A stretch of DNA of 64,000 bases from Janibacter terrae NBRC 107853 (GTDB lineage: Bacteria; Actinomycetota; Actinomycetes; Actinomycetales; Dermatophilaceae), in assembly GCF_001591405.1 (NCBI RefSeq), contig NZ_BCUV01000002.1, forward strand, positions 62,001 through 126,000, in the 5' to 3' direction. Both the position numbers and the translations under genes were made by a program. Each line of letters opens with the position of its first letter. The first letter of the stretch is position 1. The notes beneath the pieces were generated by a model, which saw only the letters and a list, made by a program, of their open reading frames with translations, made no database searches and was not told the DNA's origin. This document shows, in pieces, positions 42,345-50,171 of the stretch.

Positions 42345-43177
42345 AGGTCCACGGACTGGCCTGGCTCGGGTCGAGCAGCCCGGCCCTCGAGGAGATGACG
42401 GCGTTCATCCGCGACGGGCTGGGCCTCGAGGTCCAGCAGGAGCAGGACGACGCGCGGGTCTTCGGGTTCCCCGACGGCAGCGCCTTCGAGATCTTCAAGC
42501 CGAGCGACGACGCGCACGACTTCTTCGAGCACCCCGTCGCGGGCTTCCTCGTCGACGACGTGGCGGAGGTCCGGGCGCACCTGGAGTCCCGGGGCGTCGA
42601 GTTCGTCGGGGAGATCCATGAGGGGGTCGAGGACTCGTGGTCGCCACGCTGGACCCACTTCCGCGGACCGGACGGCTACCTCTACGGGCTGGTCACCAGC
42701 TGGCCGCAGCAGCGGGTCTCGCGTGACCGCGGCTTCGACGAGCTGCGTTTCTGCCTGCGCGTCGACGACTTCGACACCGCCCTGGCCCAGTACCGCGACG
42801 GGCTCGGGATGCAGGTCGTCGACGAGTGGACCCACCCGGACGGGCAGCGGGGTGCACTCTTCGGCGTCGTGCCCGCGGCCCTGGAGATCTTCGACGGGCC
42901 GCAGGCGGACCTCGTCGACACCGTGGAGGCGGGGGAGCCGCTCCGGCGTGACCACGGGTTGCGCGTCGAGGTCGCCGACCTCCCCGCCCTGGAACGGCTC
43001 GCAGCCGTGCTGGAAGCGGCTGGTGCCACGCGTCGCCCCGCCGGCGTCGTCCAGACCCCGTGGGAGCAGACCTGCCTGCGGCTCGACCTGCCCGACGGTG
43101 AGCAGATGACCATCTCCATCCTCCCGGCGCAAGAGCGCGCGGACCGTGCCGTCGCACGTGCCCGGATCAACTTCTGA
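42341..43177 (+). CDS. two-domain VOC (glyoxalase/bleomycin-fold) protein
   Basis: 278 residues with two VOC modules: about 1-125 (GLAWLGSSSPALEEMTAFIRD to GPDGYLYGLVTS) and about 130-265 (LRFCLRVDDFDTALAQYRDGLGM to LDLPDGEQMTISIL). The iron-ligand pattern of type I extradiol dioxygenases was not evident, so ring cleavage is not assigned. It might be a lyase, hydrolase or binding protein acting on a pathway intermediate. Tightly coupled to the maleate isomerase gene. Confidence 0.75.
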   Translation: MKVHGLAWLGSSSPALEEMTAFIRDGLGLEVQQEQDDARVFGFPDGSAFEIFKPSDDAHDFFEHPVAGFLVDDVAEVRAHLESRGVEFVGEIHEGVEDSWSPRWTHFRGPDGYLYGLVTSWPQQRVSRDRGFDELRFCLRVDDFDTALAQYRDGLGMQVVDEWTHPDGQRGALFGVVPAALEIFDGPQADLVDTVEAGEPLRRDHGLRVEVADLPALERLAAVLEAAGATRRPAGVVQTPWEQTCLRLDLPDGEQMTISILPAQERADRAVARARINF

Positions 43178-43193
43178 CGAAGGAGTCAGCACC

Positions 43194-44003
43194 ATGACCA
43201 CAGCCACCGCCCGTCTCGACGGCAGGGTCGTCGTCTTCACCGGAGCAGGTGGCGGGATCGGCCTGTCCGCCGTGCGCAGGTTCGTGGGGGAGGGCGCGCG
43301 CGTCGTCGCCGTCGACATCTCCGATCGGGTCGCGGAGGCCACTGCCGATCTCGGTGACGCCGTGATCCCGGTCGTCGCCGATGTCTCGACGTGGGAGGGC
43401 AACTGCGCCGCGGTGGACGCCGCGGTAGACGCGTGGGGTCGCCTCGACGTCTTCGTCGGGAACGCCGGGATCACTGATGGGGCGCGCCCGCTGGAGGACA
43501 TCCCCGGGGAGGACCTCGCCCGCGCCTTCCACGAGCTGTTCGACGTGAACGTCCTCGCGCTCCTGCTGGGCGCCCGGGCCGCGCTGCCTGCCCTGCTGGA
43601 GAGCCGGGGATCGATCATCCTCACCGGGTCCTTCGCGAGCTCGCACGCGGCCGGGGGAGGGGCGCTCTACACCGCGTCCAAGCACGCGGTGCTCGGCGTC
43701 GTGCGCCAGCTGGCGTACGAGCTCGCCCCGGACGTCCGCGTCAACGGGATCGCGCCCGGTGTCGCCCCGACCCGCCTGAAGGGCCTGTCCACCTTGGGCC
43801 AGGAGGCGACCGACTCCGTGCTCGACGGCACCGCCGCGATCCTGCCGCTCCAGCGGGTGCCCGAGCTCAGCGACTTCGACGGGGCGTTCGTCATGCTGGC
43901 CTCGGACGACGCAGCGATCATGACCGGCGCGATGGTCACCATCGACAGCGGGCTGTCCGTGCGCGGACTGAGCCGACCGGGCGGCCGCGTCGGGGCGTCG
44001 TGA
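43194..44003 (+). CDS. cis-2,3-dihydrodiol dehydrogenase-like SDR (BphB type), copy 1
   Basis: 269-residue SDR with cofactor motif TGAGGGIGLSAVRRF, Asn of NAG, and an intact YTASK catalytic motif. The segments FDVNVLALLLGARAALPALLESRGSIILTGS and PDVRVNGIAPG are characteristic of the BphB branch, which oxidises cis-dihydrodiols from Rieske dioxygenases to catechols with NAD+. SD GAAGGAG before ATG 43194. A paralogue is encoded at 44772. Confidence 0.82.
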   Translation: MTTATARLDGRVVVFTGAGGGIGLSAVRRFVGEGARVVAVDISDRVAEATADLGDAVIPVVADVSTWEGNCAAVDAAVDAWGRLDVFVGNAGITDGARPLEDIPGEDLARAFHELFDVNVLALLLGARAALPALLESRGSIILTGSFASSHAAGGGALYTASKHAVLGVVRQLAYELAPDVRVNGIAPGVAPTRLKGLSTLGQEATDSVLDGTAAILPLQRVPELSDFDGAFVMLASDDAAIMTGAMVTIDSGLSVRGLSRPGGRVGAS

Positions 44004-44731
44004 CCTCCCCTTCGTCCCGCGTCGCCCTCGTGACCGGTGCGCGAAGGGGGATCGGCGCCGCGACCGTCGCCGCGCTCGCCGACGCGGGGCTGCGGGTCGT
44101 CGCAGCCGTCCGTGCTCCGACGGAGGTGCCCGGCGCCGAGCTGACGGTCATCGGCGACGTCACCCGGCCGGGGGATGTCCAGCGCATGCTCGCCGAGGTG
44201 CGCGACCACGTCGGGGAGATCGAGGTCCTCGTCAACAACGCGGGTGGCTTCCTGCGGGCCGGGACGACGCTCGACACACCGGTCGAGGAGTGGGAGGAGC
44301 AGCTCGCGCTCAACCTCACGGCGCCTTTCCTCCTGACGCAGGCCGTGCTGCCGGGGATGCTCGCACGCGGGTGGGGCCGCATCGTCACGATCGGCTCCGT
44401 CGTCGCGCACGCACCCGCTCGCGGTAATGCCGCGGCCTACGTCGCGGCCAAGGCGGGTGTCGTCGGGTGGACGCGGCAGCTCGCGTTGGAGACGGCGGGG
44501 ACCGGGGTGACGGCCAACGTCGTGAACCCCGGGACGACCGGCACGGAGCACCTCGATGACTACCTGCGCGCCAGCGACCAGGTGGCCACCGACCTGGCGT
44601 CCGGCATCCCGATGGGTCGCCTCGGCCGCCCGGCCGAGCTCGCGGCAGCCGTGCGCTACCTCGTCGGCGACGACGCAGGTTTCACCACCGGGATCTCCAT
44701 CGACGTCAACGGCGGCGTCGCCATGATCTGA
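44000..44731 (+). CDS. FabG-like short-chain dehydrogenase
   Basis: 243-residue classical SDR: VTGARRGIGAATVAAL, NNAGG, catalytic YVAAK, and SIDVNGGVAMI at the end. Unlike its two neighbours it follows the FabG pattern, so it may act on a ring-opened hydroxy or oxo intermediate. GTG start overlaps the upstream stop by 4 bases. Confidence 0.78.
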   Translation: MTSPSSRVALVTGARRGIGAATVAALADAGLRVVAAVRAPTEVPGAELTVIGDVTRPGDVQRMLAEVRDHVGEIEVLVNNAGGFLRAGTTLDTPVEEWEEQLALNLTAPFLLTQAVLPGMLARGWGRIVTIGSVVAHAPARGNAAAYVAAKAGVVGWTRQLALETAGTGVTANVVNPGTTGTEHLDDYLRASDQVATDLASGIPMGRLGRPAELAAAVRYLVGDDAGFTTGISIDVNGGVAMI

Positions 44732-44771
44732 CCCCGGGCACCGTGCCCGGGGCGTGAAAGGGAAGTACCTG

Positions 44772-45590
44772 ATGTTCTCCATGAACGGCAAGATCGCGCT
44801 CGTCACCGGTGGTGCCGGTGGCATCGGCGAGGCCGTGGTACGTGCCTACGTCGAGGCCGGAGCGCGGGTGGGCATCCTCGACCGGGATGCCGAACGCCTC
44901 GAGGCCGTGACCAGGGACCTGGCCGACGCAGTCGTCGGGATCCACGGCAGCGTCGAACGGATGGCTGACAACGTGCGCGCCGTGCGCGAGACGGTCGACG
45001 CCTTCGGCGGGCTGACAACCTTCGTCGGCAACGCCGGGGTGGGCGCCGGGAATCTCACGCTCGCCCAGATGCCCGTCGACCGGCTCGAGGAGGCGATCGA
45101 CGAGATCTTCGCGATCAACGTCCGCGGCTACCTCCTCGGCGCGCGCGCCGCACTCCCGGAGGTGCTGCGCGCTCACGGGTCGATGATCTTCTCCACCTCG
45201 ATCGCCGGCTACCGGGCCGTCGACGACGGAGTGCTGTACGTCGCGAGCAAGCACGCCGACGTGGGCATCGTGCGCCAGCTCGCCTGGGAGTTCGCGCCCC
45301 GCGTGCGGGTCAACGGTGTCGCGATCGGGGTCGCGAAGACCAACATGGAGGGCCTGGAGTGCCTCGACCAGCCGACCGTTGACGCCGTGCTGCCCGGTGC
45401 GGAGGAGGTCATCCCGCTCGAGGTGATCCCTGAGGCCGCGGACCACGCCGGCGCCTTCGTCTACCTCGCCTCCGACCGGGCGTCGGTCGCGACGGGCGAG
45501 TGCATCTGGACCGACAGCGGCTTCGGCATCCGCGGGATCGGCTCGCCCCGTGGCGGCAGCGACCTCGACCCCGACGCGCTCGCCCTCTGA
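44772..45590 (+). CDS. cis-dihydrodiol dehydrogenase-like SDR (BphB type), copy 2
   Basis: 272-residue SDR with TGGAGGIGEAVVRAY, an intact YVASK motif and INVRGYLLGARAALPEVLRAHGSMIF-type segment as in copy 1. Two such enzymes in one island suggest two dihydrodiol intermediates or two oxygenation steps. ATG 44772 follows AAAGGGAAG; GTG 44754 is an alternative. Last gene of the second operon; no terminator hairpin seen after it. Confidence 0.8.
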   Translation: MFSMNGKIALVTGGAGGIGEAVVRAYVEAGARVGILDRDAERLEAVTRDLADAVVGIHGSVERMADNVRAVRETVDAFGGLTTFVGNAGVGAGNLTLAQMPVDRLEEAIDEIFAINVRGYLLGARAALPEVLRAHGSMIFSTSIAGYRAVDDGVLYVASKHADVGIVRQLAWEFAPRVRVNGVAIGVAKTNMEGLECLDQPTVDAVLPGAEEVIPLEVIPEAADHAGAFVYLASDRASVATGECIWTDSGFGIRGIGSPRGGSDLDPDALAL

Positions 45591-45605
45591 CGGTCCCACA
45601 CCCCC

Positions 45606-45633
45606 TTGACGGACCACCGCCCATCGGTAGGAT
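45606..45633 (+). promoter_or_regulatory. promoter of the molybdenum hydroxylase operon
   Basis: -35 TTGACG at 45606-45611 and -10 TAGGAT at 45628-45633, 16-bp spacing. Operator C starts 7 bp after the -10, matching the geometry at operator A. Confidence 0.6.
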
Positions 45634-45640
45634 GCATAAC

Positions 45641-45663
45641 TGCATGCAAAGCGGCATGCAAAA
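45641..45663 (+). promoter_or_regulatory. operator C: tandem ATGCAAA element
   Basis: TGCATGCAAAG followed by ATGCAAAA, again with a 12-bp period (ATGCAAA at 45644 and 45656). It lines up with operator B at all positions except the first-unit C and the four bases between units. It lies about 20 bp before the first start codon of the operon. Confidence 0.6.
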
Positions 45664-45681
45664 ACGTGAGACGAGGAGCAG

Positions 45682-46542
45682 ATGAAGCCTCCCCCCTTCG
45701 ACTACGAAGCGCCGGTGACCCTCGATGAGGTCCTGGAGCTGCTCCGGACGCACGAGGACGGCGCGGTCGTCCTGGCGGGCGGGCAGAGCCTCGTCCCCCT
45801 GCTCAACATGCGATTCGCCCGACCTGACGTGGTCGTGGACCTCAACCGGGTGACAGGGCTGGACGACATCGTCGTCACACCCGACGCCGTGACGCTGGGC
45901 GCCATGGTCCGTCTCACGACGATCGAGCGCGACGAGCAGCTGGCACAGGCACTCCCCGTCCTGGCCGAGGCAGCCTCCTGGGTGGCCCATCCGCAGATCC
46001 GTTGCCGCACGACGGTGGGCGGGACCCTGTGCCACGCCGACCCGTCGGCCGAGATGCCGACCGTCGCCGTGGCGCTCGGGGCCACGATGCACCTGCGGTC
46101 GGCGGATGCCTCGCGCGAGGTGCCTGCCGAGGACTTCTTCGACACCGTCTTCACGACGACCAAGGCGCCCGATGAGCTGCTCGTGTCGGTGGTCCTGCCG
46201 CGCCGCGCGGGCTGGTCCTTCCACTACGACGAGATCGCCCAGCGGCACGGGGACTTCCCGTACGCCGGGCTGTGCCTCGGGGTGGACCTGCGGGACGGCG
46301 TCATCGTCGATGTCCGCGCAGCCGCTGCCGGGGTCTCCGACACGCCGCAACGACTGCACGCCCTAGAGGACACCCTTCGCGGGCAGGCCGTCGGGTCGGG
46401 AGCCGAGGCCGCTGCGGAGGCCGCAGCCGGCGAGGTGGACCCGCCGGACGACGCGATGGGGTCGTCGGCCTTCCGCCGCAGTCTCCTGCGCACCCTGGTG
46501 CGCCGCCAGCTCTCCCGTCTCGAGGAAGTGGACGCAGCATGA
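45682..46542 (+). CDS. molybdenum hydroxylase FAD subunit (CoxM-like)
   Basis: 286 residues of the medium, FAD-binding subunit of the xanthine dehydrogenase family. FAD motifs are VLAGGQSLVPLLNMRFARP (about 32-50) and TVGGTLCHADPSAEMPT (about 112-128). It carries electrons from the Fe-S subunit onward. Start ATG 45682 follows GAGGAG. The gene order FAD, Fe-S, Mo is one of the standard orders for CoxMSL-type enzymes. Confidence 0.92.
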   Translation: MKPPPFDYEAPVTLDEVLELLRTHEDGAVVLAGGQSLVPLLNMRFARPDVVVDLNRVTGLDDIVVTPDAVTLGAMVRLTTIERDEQLAQALPVLAEAASWVAHPQIRCRTTVGGTLCHADPSAEMPTVAVALGATMHLRSADASREVPAEDFFDTVFTTTKAPDELLVSVVLPRRAGWSFHYDEIAQRHGDFPYAGLCLGVDLRDGVIVDVRAAAAGVSDTPQRLHALEDTLRGQAVGSGAEAAAEAAAGEVDPPDDAMGSSAFRRSLLRTLVRRQLSRLEEVDAA

Positions 46543-47015
46543 ACGAGGCAACCCGTGACATCCACGCCACCGTCAACGGCGTCACCTACGAGCGGAGCGT
46601 GCCCGTACGCATGCTCCTCAGCGACTTCGTGCGCCACGAGCTGCAGCAGACCGGAACTCACGTCGGCTGCGAGCAGGGCGTCTGCGGCGCGTGCACGATC
46701 CTCGTCGACGGCGAAGCCGTGCGGTCCTGCCTCATGCTCGCGGTCCAGGCCGACGGCCGGACCGTCGAGACCGTGGAGTCCTTGGCCGACGAGGACAGCC
46801 TGTCGGCCTTCCAGCAGGCGATGCAGGACCAGCACGGCCTGCAGTGCGGCTTCTGCACCCCCGGGATCCTCATGAGCGTCAGTGCGGCCCGCCGCTGCGG
46901 ACGCACCGCGGACGAGGCCGAGACAGAGGTGCTCGGCGGCCACGTGTGCCGATGCACCGGTTACACCTCGATCAGGGCCGCCATCCGCCAGGCCTGGGAA
47001 GAAGGCACCGCATGA
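46539..47015 (+). CDS. molybdenum hydroxylase [2Fe-2S] subunit (CoxS-like)
   Basis: 158 residues: plant-type ferredoxin domain with CEQGVCGACTILVDG plus the following Cys, then a helical domain with the second cluster (CGFCTPGILMS and CRCTGYTS). Overlaps both neighbours by 4 bases. Normal length. Confidence 0.94.
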   Translation: MNEATRDIHATVNGVTYERSVPVRMLLSDFVRHELQQTGTHVGCEQGVCGACTILVDGEAVRSCLMLAVQADGRTVETVESLADEDSLSAFQQAMQDQHGLQCGFCTPGILMSVSAARRCGRTADEAETEVLGGHVCRCTGYTSIRAAIRQAWEEGTA

Positions 47016-49390
47016 GCACCGAGACCCACCCCCAGGCGCCGGCCGCTCACGAGCAGGGTGACCTCATCGGTCAGAGCATCCCGCGGGTCCAGGACGACCG
47101 CATGCTCCGGGGACGCGGCTGGTACGTCGACGACGTGCCCGAGGCCGGCGTGCTCCACGCGGCACTCCTGCGCAGTCCGGTCGCGGCCGGCCGGATCGCG
47201 GACTTCGACGCCGCCGATGCCCAGGCAGCACCCGGGGTGCACCTCGTCCTTGGTCCTGACGACCTCGAGGACGCGCTGCAGACGATTCCGTCGCCGTGGC
47301 TGCTCCCCGGGCAGCAGGAGGTGGACATCGCGCTGTACAGCAGGCAGGTGCGGTTCGTGGGGCAGCCGCTCGCCGTCGTGGTCGCGGACAGCCGTGCCCT
47401 CGCGGAGGACGCGCTCGAGCTCATCGACATCGACATCGACGAGCAGCCGGCGGTCGCGTCCCTCGAGGCGGCACGTGCACCGGGCAGCCCCCTGGTCCGG
47501 CCGGAGTATGGCTCCAACCAGGTCGGTCAGATCCACTTCGGAGACCCCGTCGACGACCTCGAGGCCGTCTTCGCCTCGGCCGATCTGGTCGTCGAGCGCT
47601 GGTTCACCAGCCCGCGCATCGGCCACAACTCGATGGAACCCCGTGGTGTCGTGGCCGAGTGGAACCCCCGGACGCAGCGGATGGACGTGCACTCGTCGAC
47701 GCAGGTACCGCACCTCGTGCGGCAGGAGCTCGCCCGGGTCCTCGGCCTGAGGGCCGACCAGGTCCGGGTCGCCGCGACGGACGTGGGCGGGGCCTTCGGG
47801 CTCAAGACGCTGCTCTTCCCCGACGAGGCACTCGTCTGCCTGGCCGCCCAGCGGCTGGGTCGCAAGGTCAAGTGGATCGAGGACCGCTCCGAGGCGCTCG
47901 TGGCCAGTCACCACGGTCGCGGCCAGGAGAGCCGCGCCCGGCTCGCGCTGGATGCGGACGGGACCTTCCTGGCCCTGCACGTGGAGATGCACGGCGACAT
48001 GGGGGCGCATGCCACGAGCGGCACGAGCGGCAGCGGCCCGGTCCAGGTGGCCGGTCTCATGGTCGAGGGCCCGTACCGGTACAGCCGGGCTGCGGGTGCG
48101 ACGGTGACCGGATGGTACACCAACCGTGTCCCGACCGGTGCCTTCCGTGGCTACGGCATGCCGGAAGCGACCTTCATCCGGGAGCGCCTCGTCGACGAGG
48201 CGGCACGGCTCGCGGGGCACGACCCGGTGGAGCTGCGCCTGCACAACATGTACCAGGCGGACCAGCTGCCCGCGGTCAGCCGCCTGATGATGCCCTACGA
48301 CAACGGTGACTACCCCGCAGCACTGAGGCAGGCGGTGGCGCGCGGCAGCGAGCTCGACCGCACGAGCACCTCGCGCGTGCGACGGGGCGTCGGCTATGCG
48401 TCGACGACCGAGATCACCGGTTTCGCCCCGAGTGGTCTCGCCCAGATGTTCCAGATCCACTGGAGCACCTGGGACTCGGCCAAGGTGCGGATCAACGAGG
48501 ACGGCTCCGTCACCGTCTTCTCCGGCGTGACGACCGTCGGGCAGGGCATCGAGACCTCGCTCAGCCAGATCGCGGCCCAGACGCTCGGAGTCCCGCTGGA
48601 CCGAGTCTCCGTGCAGCTCGGCGACACGGATGTCTCGGGCTACTCGATCATGGCCTCGCAGGCCAGCCGCGCCCTGACCATCGCGGGCGCGGCCCTGCTC
48701 GGGGCAGCCACCCGGCTGCGCGAGCGCATGGACACGTTGGCCGGGAGCGCCCTCGAGGTGCCGGCGGAGGAGGTCGTCCTCGACGGGGACCACTTCACGA
48801 CGTCCGACGGTGCCCGCCGTGTCTCCTGGGCCGAGGTGGCCCACCGGGGCTGGATGGGGTGGGGCCGCGGGCCGGACGACCCCATCGCGCTCGAAGAGGT
48901 CGGTGAGTACGACCCGAGCAGCATCACGTATGCGTACGCGACCCACGCGGCGCTCGTCGCCGTGGACCTCGACACCGGCAAGGTCGACCTGGAGGCCTAC
49001 TGGCTCGCGCACGACGCCGGCGTCCTCGTGAACCCGATGATCGTCGACGGGCAGATGATCGGGGGAGCAGCGCAGGGGATCGGAGCCGCGCTGATGGAGG
49101 AGGCGACCTTCTCCCCGGACGGGCAGCCCACGACCACGACCTACCTCGACTACACGCTCCCGGTGTCCGAGGACATCCCGGACATCAAGATCGACCACCT
49201 CGTCACCCCGAGTGCCATCACCCCGGGCGGGTTCAAGGGTGTGGGCGAGGGTGGGACCATCCCCGCCACGGCCGCCGTGGCCAATGCGGTGGCCGCCGCG
49301 GTCCCGGAGATCGCCGAGCACGTGACGTCGATCCCCCTGACCCCCGGGCGGGTGTGGACCCTGCTCGACGACTCCGGCCTCACCCGCTGA
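47012..49390 (+). CDS. molybdenum hydroxylase large (Mo-cofactor) subunit
   Basis: 792 residues with molybdopterin-binding motifs GGAFGLKT (about 257), GAFRGYGMPEA (about 373) and the catalytic Glu in GVGEGGTIPA near residue 750. The CO-dehydrogenase active-site loop (AYRCSFR) is absent, so despite CoxL resemblance it is not a form I CO dehydrogenase. Given the NicX-like gene, hydroxylation next to a ring nitrogen (pyridine, hydroxypyridine or related) is the favoured role. No cofactor insertion gene of the XdhC or CoxI type is in the window. Confidence 0.9.
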   Translation: MSTETHPQAPAAHEQGDLIGQSIPRVQDDRMLRGRGWYVDDVPEAGVLHAALLRSPVAAGRIADFDAADAQAAPGVHLVLGPDDLEDALQTIPSPWLLPGQQEVDIALYSRQVRFVGQPLAVVVADSRALAEDALELIDIDIDEQPAVASLEAARAPGSPLVRPEYGSNQVGQIHFGDPVDDLEAVFASADLVVERWFTSPRIGHNSMEPRGVVAEWNPRTQRMDVHSSTQVPHLVRQELARVLGLRADQVRVAATDVGGAFGLKTLLFPDEALVCLAAQRLGRKVKWIEDRSEALVASHHGRGQESRARLALDADGTFLALHVEMHGDMGAHATSGTSGSGPVQVAGLMVEGPYRYSRAAGATVTGWYTNRVPTGAFRGYGMPEATFIRERLVDEAARLAGHDPVELRLHNMYQADQLPAVSRLMMPYDNGDYPAALRQAVARGSELDRTSTSRVRRGVGYASTTEITGFAPSGLAQMFQIHWSTWDSAKVRINEDGSVTVFSGVTTVGQGIETSLSQIAAQTLGVPLDRVSVQLGDTDVSGYSIMASQASRALTIAGAALLGAATRLRERMDTLAGSALEVPAEEVVLDGDHFTTSDGARRVSWAEVAHRGWMGWGRGPDDPIALEEVGEYDPSSITYAYATHAALVAVDLDTGKVDLEAYWLAHDAGVLVNPMIVDGQMIGGAAQGIGAALMEEATFSPDGQPTTTTYLDYTLPVSEDIPDIKIDHLVTPSAITPGGFKGVGEGGTIPATAAVANAVAAAVPEIAEHVTSIPLTPGRVWTLLDDSGLTR

Positions 49391-49419
49391 CCTGCGACTA
49401 ACCCACCAAAGGAAAGACC

Positions 49420-50100
49420 ATGATTCTTGAGCACGCCTTCACCGTCCCGACCGGTCCCGACGAGACCTGGCGGACCCTCCTCGACGTCGAGCGGGTCGCT
49501 CCGTGCATGCCGGGAGCGAGCCTGGACTCGGTCGAAGGTGACGACTTCACGGGACGGATCAGGGTCAAGCTCGGCGCGATCCAGATGGCCTACAAGATGA
49601 AGGGTCGCTTCGCGGAGAAGGACGAGTCCGCGCGGCGGGTGGTCATCGAGGGTTCGGGCAAGGAGAGTCGGGGTGGCGGGACGGTCAAGTCCACGATCAC
49701 CCTGCAGCTCCTGCCCGCCGGGGAGTCCACAGAGGTCAAGGTGCTGACGGACCTCGCGATCACCGGCAAGCCTGCGCAGTTCGGTCGCGGTGCGCTCGAC
49801 GACATCGGGGCCAGGATCCTGGGCCAGTTCGCCGACAACCTGGCCGCGATGGTCTCCGAGGACCCGTCGCAGGAGCAGGCGGCCACGATCAGCGCTGCGC
49901 CGACCGAGCCGGGGTCGCCTGACGCCGCTGGGGTGGTCGCCCCTGCACGGACCGAGCGTCCCGCGGCCGTCGAGGCGGAGCCGCTCGACCTGATGGGTGT
50001 CATCGCTCCGAGCCCGGACCGGATCATCGCTGTCGTCAGCTCGGTGACCGCACTCGTGCTCGCGCTCATCCTGCTCGGTCGGTCGCGCGCCCACGGCTGA
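49420..50100 (+). CDS. CoxG-like SRPBCC protein with C-terminal membrane anchor
   Basis: 226 residues: an SRPBCC (START-like) domain at about 1-150 opening EHAFTVPTGPDETWRTLLDVERVAPCMPGA, an Ala/Pro/Glu linker, and a terminal hydrophobic helix (IIAVVSSVTALVLALILLG). CoxG proteins accompany CO dehydrogenase-type enzymes and are thought to recruit them to the membrane or to quinone. Here it suggests the hydroxylase feeds electrons to the respiratory chain. SD AAAGGAAAG precedes ATG 49420. Last gene of the island. Confidence 0.85.
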   Translation: MILEHAFTVPTGPDETWRTLLDVERVAPCMPGASLDSVEGDDFTGRIRVKLGAIQMAYKMKGRFAEKDESARRVVIEGSGKESRGGGTVKSTITLQLLPAGESTEVKVLTDLAITGKPAQFGRGALDDIGARILGQFADNLAAMVSEDPSQEQAATISAAPTEPGSPDAAGVVAPARTERPAAVEAEPLDLMGVIAPSPDRIIAVVSSVTALVLALILLGRSRAHG

Positions 50101-50134
50101 CGGCTCTCAGGTGGCCGTGCTGTCAGCTGGTGTG

Positions 50135-50167
50135 ACTGGCGCGGCAACTGCCAGCGACGCAGCTGAT
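50135..50167 (+). repeat. right copy of island-flanking direct repeat (relic of nei 3' end)
   Basis: Matches 31100-31132 at 31 of 33 positions, in the same orientation, ending at the same TGAT. One difference would change a zinc-ligand Cys codon to Arg, so this copy is no longer under selection for coding. The ISL3 target duplication overlaps its last four bases. Confidence 0.8.
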
Positions 50168-50171
50168 TTGC

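Larger units (their letters stand above)
31133..50134. mobile_element. putative 19-kb catabolic genomic island
   Basis: All DNA between the two copies of the nei-derived repeat. It holds a coherent set of aromatic/N-heteroaromatic catabolic genes on one strand with a shared operator, and nothing belonging to the neighbouring core. No integrase, relaxase or transfer gene is inside, so it is either a decayed integrative element or arrived by another route. The right end was later hit by an ISL3-family insertion sequence. Confidence 0.6.

Noticed and set aside
42341-43177. Two-domain VOC protein as a BphC-type extradiol dioxygenase
   Set aside because: The His-His-Glu iron-ligand pattern was not evident and the second domain does not resemble the BphC catalytic domain.
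45682-50100. Form I CO dehydrogenase (coxMSLG)
   Set aside because: The large subunit lacks the AYRCSFR active-site loop and the island context is N-heteroaromatic catabolism.
50102-50125. GGCTCTC stretch taken as a second IS end next to the true left end at 50172
   Set aside because: Similarity stops after seven bases and there is no matching target duplication; the end at 50172 pairs precisely with 51568.
50101-50171. A second nei gene fragment with coding function
   Set aside because: Only 33 bases match and one change removes a zinc ligand; it is a flanking repeat, not a gene.
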